A stretch of 40,232 nucleotides of DNA from Deltaproteobacteria bacterium YD0425bin50 (GTDB lineage: Bacteria > Desulfobacterota > Desulfobacteria > Desulfobacterales > YD0425bin50): positions 1-40,232 of the forward strand of contig PDZT01000010.1 in assembly GCA_002753105.1 (NCBI GenBank). The letters are read 5' to 3'. Position 1 is the stretch's first letter. Each line of letters starts with the position of its first letter. The position numbers and the translations under genes are program-made. Positions 8,300 through 15,275 of the stretch are shown piece after piece. A model generated the notes under the pieces. It worked only from the letters and a program-made list of their open reading frames with translations. It made no database searches and was not told where the DNA came from.

Positions 8300-9719
8300 T
8301 AGGAAAAGTAATCTGAATTAATAGCCCGCCCAATGCTGATGATTTTGCTGAAATTTGTCCATCATGAAGCTCTACAAGCTGCTTGGAAATTGAAAGTCCT
8401 AAACCGCTTCCGCCAAGCTCGCGGCTTCGAGATGGGTCAACTCGATACAGCCGATCAAAAATACGTTCAAAAGATTCATTGGGAACTCCCGGGCCAGTAT
8501 CCTCTATATCGATTTGAATAAATTTTTCAAACCGATGCGCAACAATATGAATCGTTCCGGGTGAGGCGCTATATCGAAGGTTGTTTTCCAAAATATTCGA
8601 AAAAATCTGATTCAGTCTAAATGGCTCTCCTTGTATATAAATACCCATGATATCATCACACTCAAAATTCACACAAAGACCGCGCTGTTCCATTCGATGT
8701 TTAACCATCTGTACTGTTTCCAGCAGTATTTCTAAGGGATAGATAGATGTTTTGCGAATGATTAGATTGTTCGAATCCGCCATAGAAAGCAGGTGCAAGT
8801 CATCAACAAGTTTTGCTAATCGAATAATCTCTGAATGCAGTGACGCAATCGTATCCATACTTGGGGTTCTAATTCCATCCTGAATTGCTTCGATTTCACA
8901 GCGCAACACTGTAATTGGAGTTCTCAGTTCATGTGAAATATCTGTAATCCATTGTTTGCGCAGGGTTTCATATTGTTCAAGAGTCAACGCCAGCGTATTA
9001 AAATTTTGGGATAAATCTCCAAGCTCATCTGATGAATACACAGGAATACGCTTTTTAAATTGGCGGGAAATCAAGTCCGATGTACCTTCTTTGAGTGCCT
9101 TGACCTGTATTACGATGTTTCGTGATATAAAAACTGTAACCAATATCGTTATCAACAGTGAAACGGATACTGAAACAAGCATAAATAGGTGTTGTCTCTG
9201 TAAAAAATCTTTTCCACGACGATCCTTAAACGGTTGGAGTTTATGAATTCCTAACCAACCAATAATCTGGCCATTATTTTCTATTGACTTGATTGTAAAT
9301 TCTTTTATTGGAAACGAACTTCCTGCAATGTTGTTTTGCTGATTATCAAATAGTCCAAGTCGTTGAATCATTTCGAAGGGATGTGGAAATGGAGGATGTT
9401 CAGGCTGAAATTGATCTGGGTGCATCTTGTTATCTGGATCATGTGGGGGCGGAGGAGGATGCGGAGGTTCTTTTTTGTAGATTCGTAACAACTGATACCA
9501 CAAAGAAGGATTGGATTGCAGTGGGTTCCAGCCATGGTTACTTAGATACATTTCTTTTAAAGCATTTTCTAAATCAGCAAGTCTATCTAATTCCGTACGA
9601 TTCACATATTCCATGAAATTACGACGTGCATAATTTTCGATTGCCATTGGTAAAAAAAGAATGAAGAGTGAAGTAGAAAGAAAGGCAATAAAAAGTTTAT
9701 AGCTCAGTTTTATTTTCAT
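8244..9719 (-). CDS. baeS: Sensor histidine kinase, BaeS-like
   Basis: This 491-residue inner-membrane sensor kinase is the partner of the BaeR-like regulator just downstream. Order of parts: membrane segment (about 8-25), periplasmic sensor (26-176), second membrane segment (177-199), HAMP (200-255), HisKA with His263 in DISHELRTPI, then an HATPase_c domain with FSNILENNLRYS, DTGPGVP and GGSGLGLSI. The early periplasmic pattern NHGWNPL...WYQLLR matches BaeS. Residues 84-116 form an unusual proline- and histidine-rich stretch with five histidines (87, 93, 100, 108, 113), possibly metal-binding. The last 18 residues (about 474-491) and the stop are encoded by MITE copy A. MITE copy C ends 7 bases before the ATG, and no good ribosome binding site remains there. 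Confidence 0.88.
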   Translation of the reverse strand: MKIKLSYKLFIAFLSTSLFILFLPMAIENYARRNFMEYVNRTELDRLADLENALKEMYLSNHGWNPLQSNPSLWYQLLRIYKKEPPHPPPPPHDPDNKMHPDQFQPEHPPFPHPFEMIQRLGLFDNQQNNIAGSSFPIKEFTIKSIENNGQIIGWLGIHKLQPFKDRRGKDFLQRQHLFMLVSVSVSLLITILVTVFISRNIVIQVKALKEGTSDLISRQFKKRIPVYSSDELGDLSQNFNTLALTLEQYETLRKQWITDISHELRTPITVLRCEIEAIQDGIRTPSMDTIASLHSEIIRLAKLVDDLHLLSMADSNNLIIRKTSIYPLEILLETVQMVKHRMEQRGLCVNFECDDIMGIYIQGEPFRLNQIFSNILENNLRYSASPGTIHIVAHRFEKFIQIDIEDTGPGVPNESFERIFDRLYRVDPSRSRELGGSGLGLSISKQLVELHDGQISAKSSALGGLLIQITFPTDFQIINCTRLEGGDNTC

Positions 9720-9725
9720 AATTTA

Positions 9726-9823
9726 TAGCTTTTCAGATAAATAATTTCAAAAAAGAAATATGCACGATCCGATGTTTTGTGAAATTACAAATCGAAAATC
9801 GAAAATCGAAAATCTGAAAATCT
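9726..9823. repeat. MITE-like element, divergent copy C
   Basis: This 98-base element shares its ends with copies A and B: TAGCTTTTCAGATAAATAAT on the left and CTGAAAATCTA on the right, with TA on each side (9724-9725, 9824-9825). After the left 25 bases the interior differs from A and B and contains a short tandem run of CGAAAAT. It fills the gap between the coiled-coil gene and baeS, so it replaces or overlaps the baeS leader. Confidence 0.65.
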
Positions 9824-9830
9824 ATAGATG

Positions 9831-10766
9831 TTAAGCATTTGGTAATTCCTGACGAAGCCGTTCCATTTTTGCCTGCGCATAAAGTTTATTAATGGCATCT
9901 TTGTCCCAAACGTCATAGGGTGGAAGTATGCTAAACCCTTCTTTTTGAAACAGTTTTGCTACATCAAGAGATGAGAAGCCTTTTTCATCTTTTAACATCA
10001 TAATATTTTTTAAAATGAGTCGCTTATAGTAATCATCCACAGGTTCTTTAGGTTTTATACTTTGCTTTTTAATCGCGTCATGAGTTGTTTTTTCAGGTTC
10101 ACTTCGCTTTTCAGCCCGCTGTTTAATCACGGTGATTTGTAATTTAAGCTCTCGAATTTCGTCCTGCAGTTTGGGAATAATTTTTTGTTTTTCCAAAACA
10201 TCTTTTAAAGGTTCTATGGCTGATTTCAGTTTGTCCAGCTCAGTGCGTAAATATAATATTTCAGATTTATGTTCGCCCAAAACATTCACAATTTCATGGA
10301 TATTGTCTTTTTTGGGCAAAGCTAATTCTGAAAATGCTTTTTGTATTGTCTCAATAATCAGTTGCTGATTGACATTTTGTTTATCTTGGACAGTGCTGAA
10401 CGTTTGACTATCTTCTTGCAGTGAATTGATTTCAGGTGTATCTTCCAGATCATCTTCAATGCTTGCTGCGATTTCTTCATGTCCTTTATCAGCAAGATTC
10501 GTTAATTTTTGAGTCATTTCATCTGTGGGTATTTGTGATTGCATTTCCGCTGAGGATTCATGTCTATCTGTAAGTGATTCATTGAATTCATCATCAAATA
10601 CCTTGTGGATATCCTGAGCTTCTATTGCAGGTGATAGATCAACACTTGGTTGCTGGGGCTGATCGAATTCTTCTGCAAATGTTTCTGAAAGGGAAATCCT
10701 TTTTCGTTTGCTTCGTGAGATAGCAAATGCTTCCATATCTAGGAGAGATGGTTTTGTTGGATGCAT
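9831..10766 (-). CDS. Coiled-coil partner of the ParA-like ATPase (putative adaptor or DNA-binding protein)
   Basis: I do not recognise a named family. The 311-residue protein has a short basic N-terminal patch (SRSKRKRISL, about 18-27), a long acidic, low-complexity region (30-130), a predicted coiled coil (about 150-225, many Leu/Ile/Glu/Lys heptads), a basic linker, and a C-terminal block (about 245-311). That block (GFSSLDVAKLFQKEGF, then WDKDAINKLYAQ) looks like a small helix-turn-helix of the kind seen in recombinase tails. It starts inside the end of the parA gene (28-base overlap) with GAGG 5 bases before the ATG, so the two are coupled. Basic N-terminus plus coiled coil is typical of ParA-activating partners. 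A ParB- or McdB-like role is inference. Confidence 0.7.
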   Translation of the reverse strand: MHPTKPSLLDMEAFAISRSKRKRISLSETFAEEFDQPQQPSVDLSPAIEAQDIHKVFDDEFNESLTDRHESSAEMQSQIPTDEMTQKLTNLADKGHEEIAASIEDDLEDTPEINSLQEDSQTFSTVQDKQNVNQQLIIETIQKAFSELALPKKDNIHEIVNVLGEHKSEILYLRTELDKLKSAIEPLKDVLEKQKIIPKLQDEIRELKLQITVIKQRAEKRSEPEKTTHDAIKKQSIKPKEPVDDYYKRLILKNIMMLKDEKGFSSLDVAKLFQKEGFSILPPYDVWDKDAINKLYAQAKMERLRQELPNA

Positions 10767-11404
10767 AGTCTCCTCATTTTCAATATATGGATAATTTCAT
10801 TGGTTAAACTGCGAATTTCATCGGCTGCTGCGCTATGTTTTTCAAATTCGATTACGGATTGTCCATAAATCATGGCATATTTGTAGTCAAGTCGGTCACA
10901 GGTTTCTGAAGCTAAAATTGGAATATCGTAAGTTCGTTTTAATACCTGAGCAAGTTCATTCGCAATGACCGTTTTAGGCTGAATACGACTTAATAAAAAA
11001 TATGCTAATAAGTCTGGTTTTCGTTCTTGGGCTTCATATATCAAATCTACTGTAACTTTAGTACTACGAATATCTAATGGAGAATCCTGTACTGGAATAA
11101 TGACTATATCAGAACTCATTATTGCAAGAGTAGTGGTCATATCATCTTGTGGTGGCGTGTCAACCACAGCACATGGATACATGGTGGAATAACGGTCAAT
11201 TTCTCTATGGATATTTTCAAGAACAGGAACCACCTTAACGAGAGTATCTTTACGGCGTTTTAACGTTTCGATACAACTGAATTGAGGGTCAGTGTCAAAC
11301 AAGACCATCTTTAATCCTTGATAGGCTAAAGAAATTGCGAGATTTATTGCGATAGTACTTTTACCGCAACCTCCTTTTTGATTCGCAATGGTAATTGTTT
11401 TCAT
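10739..11404 (-). CDS. ParA-family ATPase (short form)
   Basis: This 221-residue ATPase has the deviant Walker A box KGGCGKST (residues 10-17) after MKTITIANQ, Walker A' DTDPQ (about 38-42), and Walker B-like VVDTPPQ (about 86). There is no N-terminal DNA-binding domain, so it belongs with the short ParA group (ParF, VirC1, McdA), which moves plasmids, chromosomes or protein cargo on the nucleoid. The C-terminal EFEKHSAAADEIRSLTNEI is typical of these proteins. It is followed at once by the coiled-coil gene. The usual chromosomal parAB neighbours (gidAB, parB) are absent, so this is an orphan or accessory system. Its promoter overlaps a perfect 17-base palindrome. Confidence 0.9.
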   Translation of the reverse strand: MKTITIANQKGGCGKSTIAINLAISLAYQGLKMVLFDTDPQFSCIETLKRRKDTLVKVVPVLENIHREIDRYSTMYPCAVVDTPPQDDMTTTLAIMSSDIVIIPVQDSPLDIRSTKVTVDLIYEAQERKPDLLAYFLLSRIQPKTVIANELAQVLKRTYDIPILASETCDRLDYKYAMIYGQSVIEFEKHSAAADEIRSLTNEIIHILKMRRLCIQQNHLS

Positions 11405-11418
11405 GATCCCGCCGGAAT

Positions 11419-11448
11419 GCGTAAGGCGAATACTTATTCACCCTTACA
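11419..11448. repeat. Degenerate REP-like inverted repeat
   Basis: GCGTAAGGCGAATA (from 11419) and TATTCACCCTTAC (to 11447) are imperfect complements around a short centre. The sequence resembles the GTAAGGGCG...CGCCCTTAC hairpin found after the aldolase gene at 18589-18618. It lies in the leader of the ParA-like gene, just before its ATG. Confidence 0.45.
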
Positions 11449-11474
11449 GAGATGTTATTTATTTTTTTTCAACG

Positions 11475-11491
11475 TATCTATATTATAGATA
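11475..11491. promoter_or_regulatory. Perfect 17-base palindrome over the parA promoter (putative operator)
   Basis: TATCTATA (11475-11482), a central T, and TATAGATA (11484-11491) form a perfect inverted repeat. It overlaps the candidate -10 box of the promoter reading toward the ParA-like gene. Partition operons of the short-ParA type are commonly autorepressed through such sites, so it is a good candidate for binding by the coiled-coil partner. Binding itself is inference. Confidence 0.5.
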
Positions 11492-11515
11492 AAGGATTCT
11501 TATAAAATGTGTCAA
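11487..11515 (-). promoter_or_regulatory. Sigma-70-type promoter for the ParA operon
   Basis: On the minus strand a perfect TTGACA (complement of 11510-11515) is followed after 17 bases by TTATCT (complement of 11487-11492). It lies about 80 bases before the ParA start codon. The -10 region is covered by the perfect palindrome at 11475-11491. Confidence 0.45.
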
Positions 11516-11609
11516 CTGTTTTGTTGTTTCTTGGTCAGTTTGTTTTTACAGGATAGGAACCACCACCGTTAATTCTTACATTCGATTTGCCTTTTTGAGG
11601 ATTGATCAC

Positions 11610-11672
11610 ATGTAGGGGTAAACCACTAGGTTTACCCCCGTAATTTGACGACCATAAGGGTCGCCCCTACAT
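11610..11672. repeat. REP-like palindromic element after the EF-G-like gene
   Basis: The 63-base element begins ATGTAGGGG and ends CCCCTACAT, so its ends are exact inverted repeats. Inside are two hairpins: GGGGTAAACC/GGTTTACCCC with a 4-base loop (11615-11638, perfect 10-bp stem) and CGACC/GGTCG (11649-11663). It abuts the stop codon of the EF-G-like gene, so it forms the 3' end of that mRNA and may stabilise or terminate it. There is no U-run. Confidence 0.65.
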
Positions 11673-13741
11673 TATTCTTTATTCTTATTCACTTCATCAA
11701 TGATTTTTTGAGCGAGTTCTGCTGGTACCTCATCATAATGTGAAAACTCAACAGAAAAAGTGCCTCTGCCTCCAGTCATTGAATTCAAGTCTGGCGCATA
11801 ACTAACAATTTCAGACATCGGGACATTGGCTTTAATGGTTTGTTTTTTACCTTCACTGTCCATGCCTAAAACCCGTCCACGACGTGAGTTTAAATCACCC
11901 ATAATATCACCTAAAAACTCATCAGGCGCGGTTACTGTTACTTTCATGACGGGTTCTAATAGAATAGGTTTGGCCTGTTCAACTGCTTTTTTAAAAGCAA
12001 GTGAGCCTGCGATTTTAAATGCCATTTCAGATGAATCCACAGCATGGTATGAACCATCATCAACAGTAACTCTAAAATCAACACATGGAAATCCTGCAAG
12101 CATACCTCTTTGAGAAGATTCGACAACACCTTTTTCAACTGCTGGAATATATTGTCTTGGAATAGAACCACCCACGATCTGATCAACAAACTGAAAACCC
12201 TCGCCGCGGGGTAAAGGTTCCATTTGAATCCAGCAATCACCGAATTGACCATGCCCTCCAGATTGCTTTTTATGTTTACCTTGAACTCTGACTTTCTTTT
12301 TGATGGTTTCTCGATAAGGAACTTTGGGAGGAGAAATTTGCACTTCTACGTTGAATTTTCGTCTGAGTTTATCCACTGTTGCTTCAATATGAACAAGTCC
12401 ACCACCTGATAAAAGCATTTCTTTGGTTTCAACGTTTCTATATATTTGTAAACCGCTATCTTCTTCCAAAAGTTTAATTAAAGATGTGTAAATTTTATCT
12501 TCATCACCTTTTGATTTTGGAGCAATAGCAAAGGATATGACCGGTGGAATGGGTTCCGGGCATGTAAATAAGAGTTTTCGGTCTTCACTGCATAAGGTAT
12601 CACCTGTTTTGGTTTCTTTTAACTTAGCCACCGCCAATATAGATCCCGGCCCTCCAGAATCAACGGATTTTTGTTCTTTTCCAGCCATTCGTAAGAGAGA
12701 GGTATATCGTTCTTTCACCTGCTTTGTTGTATTGTACAATTGACCATCGTCTTCTAACGTACCTGATACAATTCGAAAGACAGACAATCGTCCCGCATAA
12801 GGATCGACTACGGTTTTAAATACAAAAGCCATGAATGGAGCTTTGGGATCAGGTTCAACAGTTACTTCATTACCTGCTTGATCTTTAGCAGTCATTGGTC
12901 CCCGTTCAATAGGAGATGGCAGATAGCCAATCATGGCATCCATAGCCAGATCAATACCAATATTTTTAATACCAGAACCGCATATAACCGGAATAAATAA
13001 ACGTGAATGCACTCCTTTTTTTATTGCGGACAGGATTTCTTCATTGGTTAATGTTTCGCCTTCAAGATATCGTTCAAGTAATGAATCATCTGCCTCTAAC
13101 GCAGTTTCAACCATTGATTCGCGCTGTTCTTCAGCAATATCTGCCAAATCATCTGGAATCGGTGATATTGTTGCCTTACCATTATTGTCATATATATATG
13201 CTTTTTGAGAAATCAAATCCACAACGCCACGGAATGAGGCTTCAGAACCCATGGGAATTTGGGTAACCAATAATTTAGTAGGAATAATATCAGATGCATC
13301 TTTAAGCGTTCTGAAAAAATCTGCACGTTCCCGATCTAATTTATTAATAAACATCAAACAAGGAAGTCCATAATCTTCGGCATAGGATAATGCCTGCTCA
13401 GTACGTACAGCAACGCCACTGACAGCATCCACAACAACCAATACACCATCTGCCGCTTTCATACATAATTTGGTATCTGAAAAAAAGTTCTGATCTCCGG
13501 GAGTAACAATCATATTGACAGTGTGGCTTTTCCATGGAAACTGATGGAAACTACTGCTTAAACTTACACCACGTTTTAATTCTTCCGGATCATAATCCAT
13601 AGCCGTATTACCTTCTTCGATACGCCCAATACGGTTAATGACACCACCTTTGTACAACATGATCTCAGCGAGAGATGTTTTTCCTGATCCACCATGCCCA
13701 ACAAACACAACATTTCTTAATTTATCAATTATTTCGGTCAT
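11672..13741 (-). CDS. Elongation factor G-like translational GTPase (FusA2 type)
   Basis: This 689-residue EF-G paralog has the EF-G domain order. The G1 box GHGGSGKTS is at about 15-23. Then come a switch region (RGVSLSSSF), G3, and G4 NKLD (about 133), followed by domains II-V with the typical ending MTGGRGTFSVEFSHYDEVP. The G3 motif reads VTPGDQNF instead of DTPGHxDF: the Mg-coordinating aspartate is Val and the catalytic histidine is Asp. Loss of the His is common in EF-G-like (FusA2) proteins; loss of the Asp is unusual. I place the start at 13741 (MTEIIDKLRN), because AGAGGAG lies 5 bases upstream; an in-frame ATG at 13762 would add 7 residues. A canonical fusA is presumably elsewhere. 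Confidence 0.88.
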   Translation of the reverse strand: MTEIIDKLRNVVFVGHGGSGKTSLAEIMLYKGGVINRIGRIEEGNTAMDYDPEELKRGVSLSSSFHQFPWKSHTVNMIVTPGDQNFFSDTKLCMKAADGVLVVVDAVSGVAVRTEQALSYAEDYGLPCLMFINKLDRERADFFRTLKDASDIIPTKLLVTQIPMGSEASFRGVVDLISQKAYIYDNNGKATISPIPDDLADIAEEQRESMVETALEADDSLLERYLEGETLTNEEILSAIKKGVHSRLFIPVICGSGIKNIGIDLAMDAMIGYLPSPIERGPMTAKDQAGNEVTVEPDPKAPFMAFVFKTVVDPYAGRLSVFRIVSGTLEDDGQLYNTTKQVKERYTSLLRMAGKEQKSVDSGGPGSILAVAKLKETKTGDTLCSEDRKLLFTCPEPIPPVISFAIAPKSKGDEDKIYTSLIKLLEEDSGLQIYRNVETKEMLLSGGGLVHIEATVDKLRRKFNVEVQISPPKVPYRETIKKKVRVQGKHKKQSGGHGQFGDCWIQMEPLPRGEGFQFVDQIVGGSIPRQYIPAVEKGVVESSQRGMLAGFPCVDFRVTVDDGSYHAVDSSEMAFKIAGSLAFKKAVEQAKPILLEPVMKVTVTAPDEFLGDIMGDLNSRRGRVLGMDSEGKKQTIKANVPMSEIVSYAPDLNSMTGGRGTFSVEFSHYDEVPAELAQKIIDEVNKNKE

Positions 13742-13844
13742 TGATACTCCTCTCATTAACATTATGTTTTATCCAACTGAACAGTTCAAGTAAATAACCG
13801 TACACTTTACTTTTTACTTCGTCAATAGTGCTTAAACATCTTCT

Positions 13845-14597
13845 TTATCTCTTCTGCAGAACAATAATAAATTCCTGATTTCCTTTTGCACCAAGAATAG
13901 GGGAAGAAACTATACCATGAGGTGTTAATCCAAGATTTAAAAAAAAGTTAGATAATTCTTCATTGACTTGGTGATGTAAATCAGGGTCTTTGACAATACC
14001 TTTTTTGCCGACCATGCCTTTACCCACTTCGAATTGAGGTTTTATCAAAGCGAGAATATAAGATAATGGATTACAAAATTGTAACACCACAGGTACCACA
14101 AGCTTTAATGAAATAAAAGAAACGTCAATTGTAACAATATCAATACGTTCTGGAATTTGATCTGTTGTCATAAAACGAATATTGGTGCGTTCAATGGTAA
14201 TAACTCTTGGGTCTTGTCGGATTTTCCAAGCGAGTTGCCCATATCCCACATCAATGGCATACACTTTTTTTGCATGATTCTGAAGTAAACAATCTGTAAA
14301 CCCACCTGTAGAAGCGCCCACATCCATACAGATACGATTATAAACATCCACATGAAAAGTGTCAATTGCATAGGCAAGTTTTAATCCGCCTCGACTGACA
14401 TAAGGAATATCTTCACCTTTTAATACAATATCATCTACGGATGAAATCACTATCCCGGGCTTATCAACCCTTGCTTGATTCACAAGTACTTTACCTGCCA
14501 TAATTAATGATTTTGCACGTTGACGGGTATTGGCAATCCCGCGTTCTACCAGCATGAGATCAAGTCGTTTTTTTGTTGGGTTAAGAGAAGGGATCAT
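13845..14597 (-). CDS. tlyA: TlyA-family rRNA (cytidine-2'-O)-methyltransferase
   Basis: This 250-residue protein has an N-terminal S4 RNA-binding domain (about 10-70: KRLDLMLVERGIANTRQRAK and VLVNQARVDKPG) and an FtsJ-like methyltransferase domain. The SAM-binding strand is DVGASTGGFTDCLL (about 92-105), followed by AIDVGYGQLAWKI and IKPQFEVGK. TlyA proteins 2'-O-methylate 16S and 23S rRNA; the name hemolysin is historical. No strong ribosome binding site precedes the ATG. MITE copy B lies 34 bases upstream, so the promoter region may include the element. Confidence 0.92.
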   Translation of the reverse strand: MIPSLNPTKKRLDLMLVERGIANTRQRAKSLIMAGKVLVNQARVDKPGIVISSVDDIVLKGEDIPYVSRGGLKLAYAIDTFHVDVYNRICMDVGASTGGFTDCLLQNHAKKVYAIDVGYGQLAWKIRQDPRVITIERTNIRFMTTDQIPERIDIVTIDVSFISLKLVVPVVLQFCNPLSYILALIKPQFEVGKGMVGKKGIVKDPDLHHQVNEELSNFFLNLGLTPHGIVSSPILGAKGNQEFIIVLQKR

Positions 14598-14630
14598 TCC
14601 AAGATAGCCATTTTTTTATTATATTTTATA

Positions 14631-14733
14631 TAGATTTTCAGATAATTAATTGCACAAGGCTAGATGGAGGAGATAATACATTTTAGTATATCTCCGACTG
14701 ATAACGCCGTGAAATTATTTATCTGAAAATCTA
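14631..14733. repeat. MITE-like element, copy B
   Basis: This 103-base element has terminal inverted repeats TAGATTTTCAGATAA (left) and its complement (right), bounded by TA on both sides (14629-14630, 14734-14735). Its reverse complement matches copy A along its whole length with only a few substitutions and no length change. It sits between the cytochrome gene and tlyA. It carries no gene. Confidence 0.85.
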
Positions 14734-14740
14734 TAGATGC

Positions 14741-14773
14741 AGGCACCAAATTCAAAGCAGTTGCTTGGCGCCT
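14741..14773 (-). terminator. Hairpin after the cytochrome gene
   Basis: On the minus strand AGGCGCCAA and TTGGTGCCT pair over nine bases, with one G-U wobble, around a 15-base loop. It begins about 10 bases after the cytochrome stop codon. No T-run follows, so it is either a 3' end stabiliser or a weak or factor-dependent terminator. Confidence 0.3.
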
Positions 14774-14782
14774 GTCAAAGCA

Positions 14783-15148
14783 TTACTTCTTCGTTGTACA
14801 CAGAGATGTTTTATCCTGCAAGGTTGTCAGGTATTCAACCATTGTTTTTTGTTGATCAGCATCAATAATTATATTTTTCTTTTGTCCTCTTTCAGCCATA
14901 CGAGTGATAATTTTTTCCCATTCAGCTTTGTCTATTTTGCCAATTTCAGAGCAAACTTTTTTGAGACCGTGGCAAGCTGCACATTTCTCTTTAACCAAAG
15001 CTTCATGATCGGGTTGATTTGAGGAAACGTTCGTTTGTGCTTGATCTGTGGCAGGTGTTTGAGGCTGTGTTTCTGCTGAAACAAAAGAAATGCAACATAA
15101 CGCACAGATAATAATACCAAATGCCATCCATCCATTTTTCATTTTCAT
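14783..15148 (-). CDS. Small monoheme c-type cytochrome, exported
   Basis: This 121-residue protein has a signal peptide (basic start, hydrophobic core about 9-22, likely cut after FVSA at 25) and a Thr/Gln-rich linker. One heme-binding motif, CAACH (56-60), follows in KEKCAACHGL. A downstream helix ending in ITRMAERG may offer the distal methionine ligand. It is probably a periplasmic electron carrier. Two extra cysteines (Cys66 and one near the C-terminus) could form a disulfide. A GAAGGG ribosome binding site lies about 9 bases upstream of the chosen ATG. It is divergent from lptG. Partner enzyme unknown. Confidence 0.85.
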   Translation of the reverse strand: MKMKNGWMAFGIIICALCCISFVSAETQPQTPATDQAQTNVSSNQPDHEALVKEKCAACHGLKKVCSEIGKIDKAEWEKIITRMAERGQKKNIIIDADQQKTMVEYLTTLQDKTSLCTTKK

Positions 15149-15275
15149 TTCATTTTTCCCTTCAATAAAAAAAATAATAAGATAATATGTAGATATGTAA
15201 TTGAACTTAGGTGTAAGTTTATGTTAGCTATTGGAAAATAATCAAGAGTTTTTTCTATGGAGAATAAAACAATCT

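Noticed and set aside
11826-13266. Several open frames on the plus strand and in a second minus frame across the EF-G-like gene
   Set aside because: They are shadows of a strongly conserved coding gene, lack ribosome binding sites and show no protein-like features.
13845-14597. TlyA as a hemolysin
   Set aside because: The S4 plus FtsJ-like methyltransferase layout identifies an rRNA methyltransferase. The hemolysin label is historical, and no toxin feature is seen.
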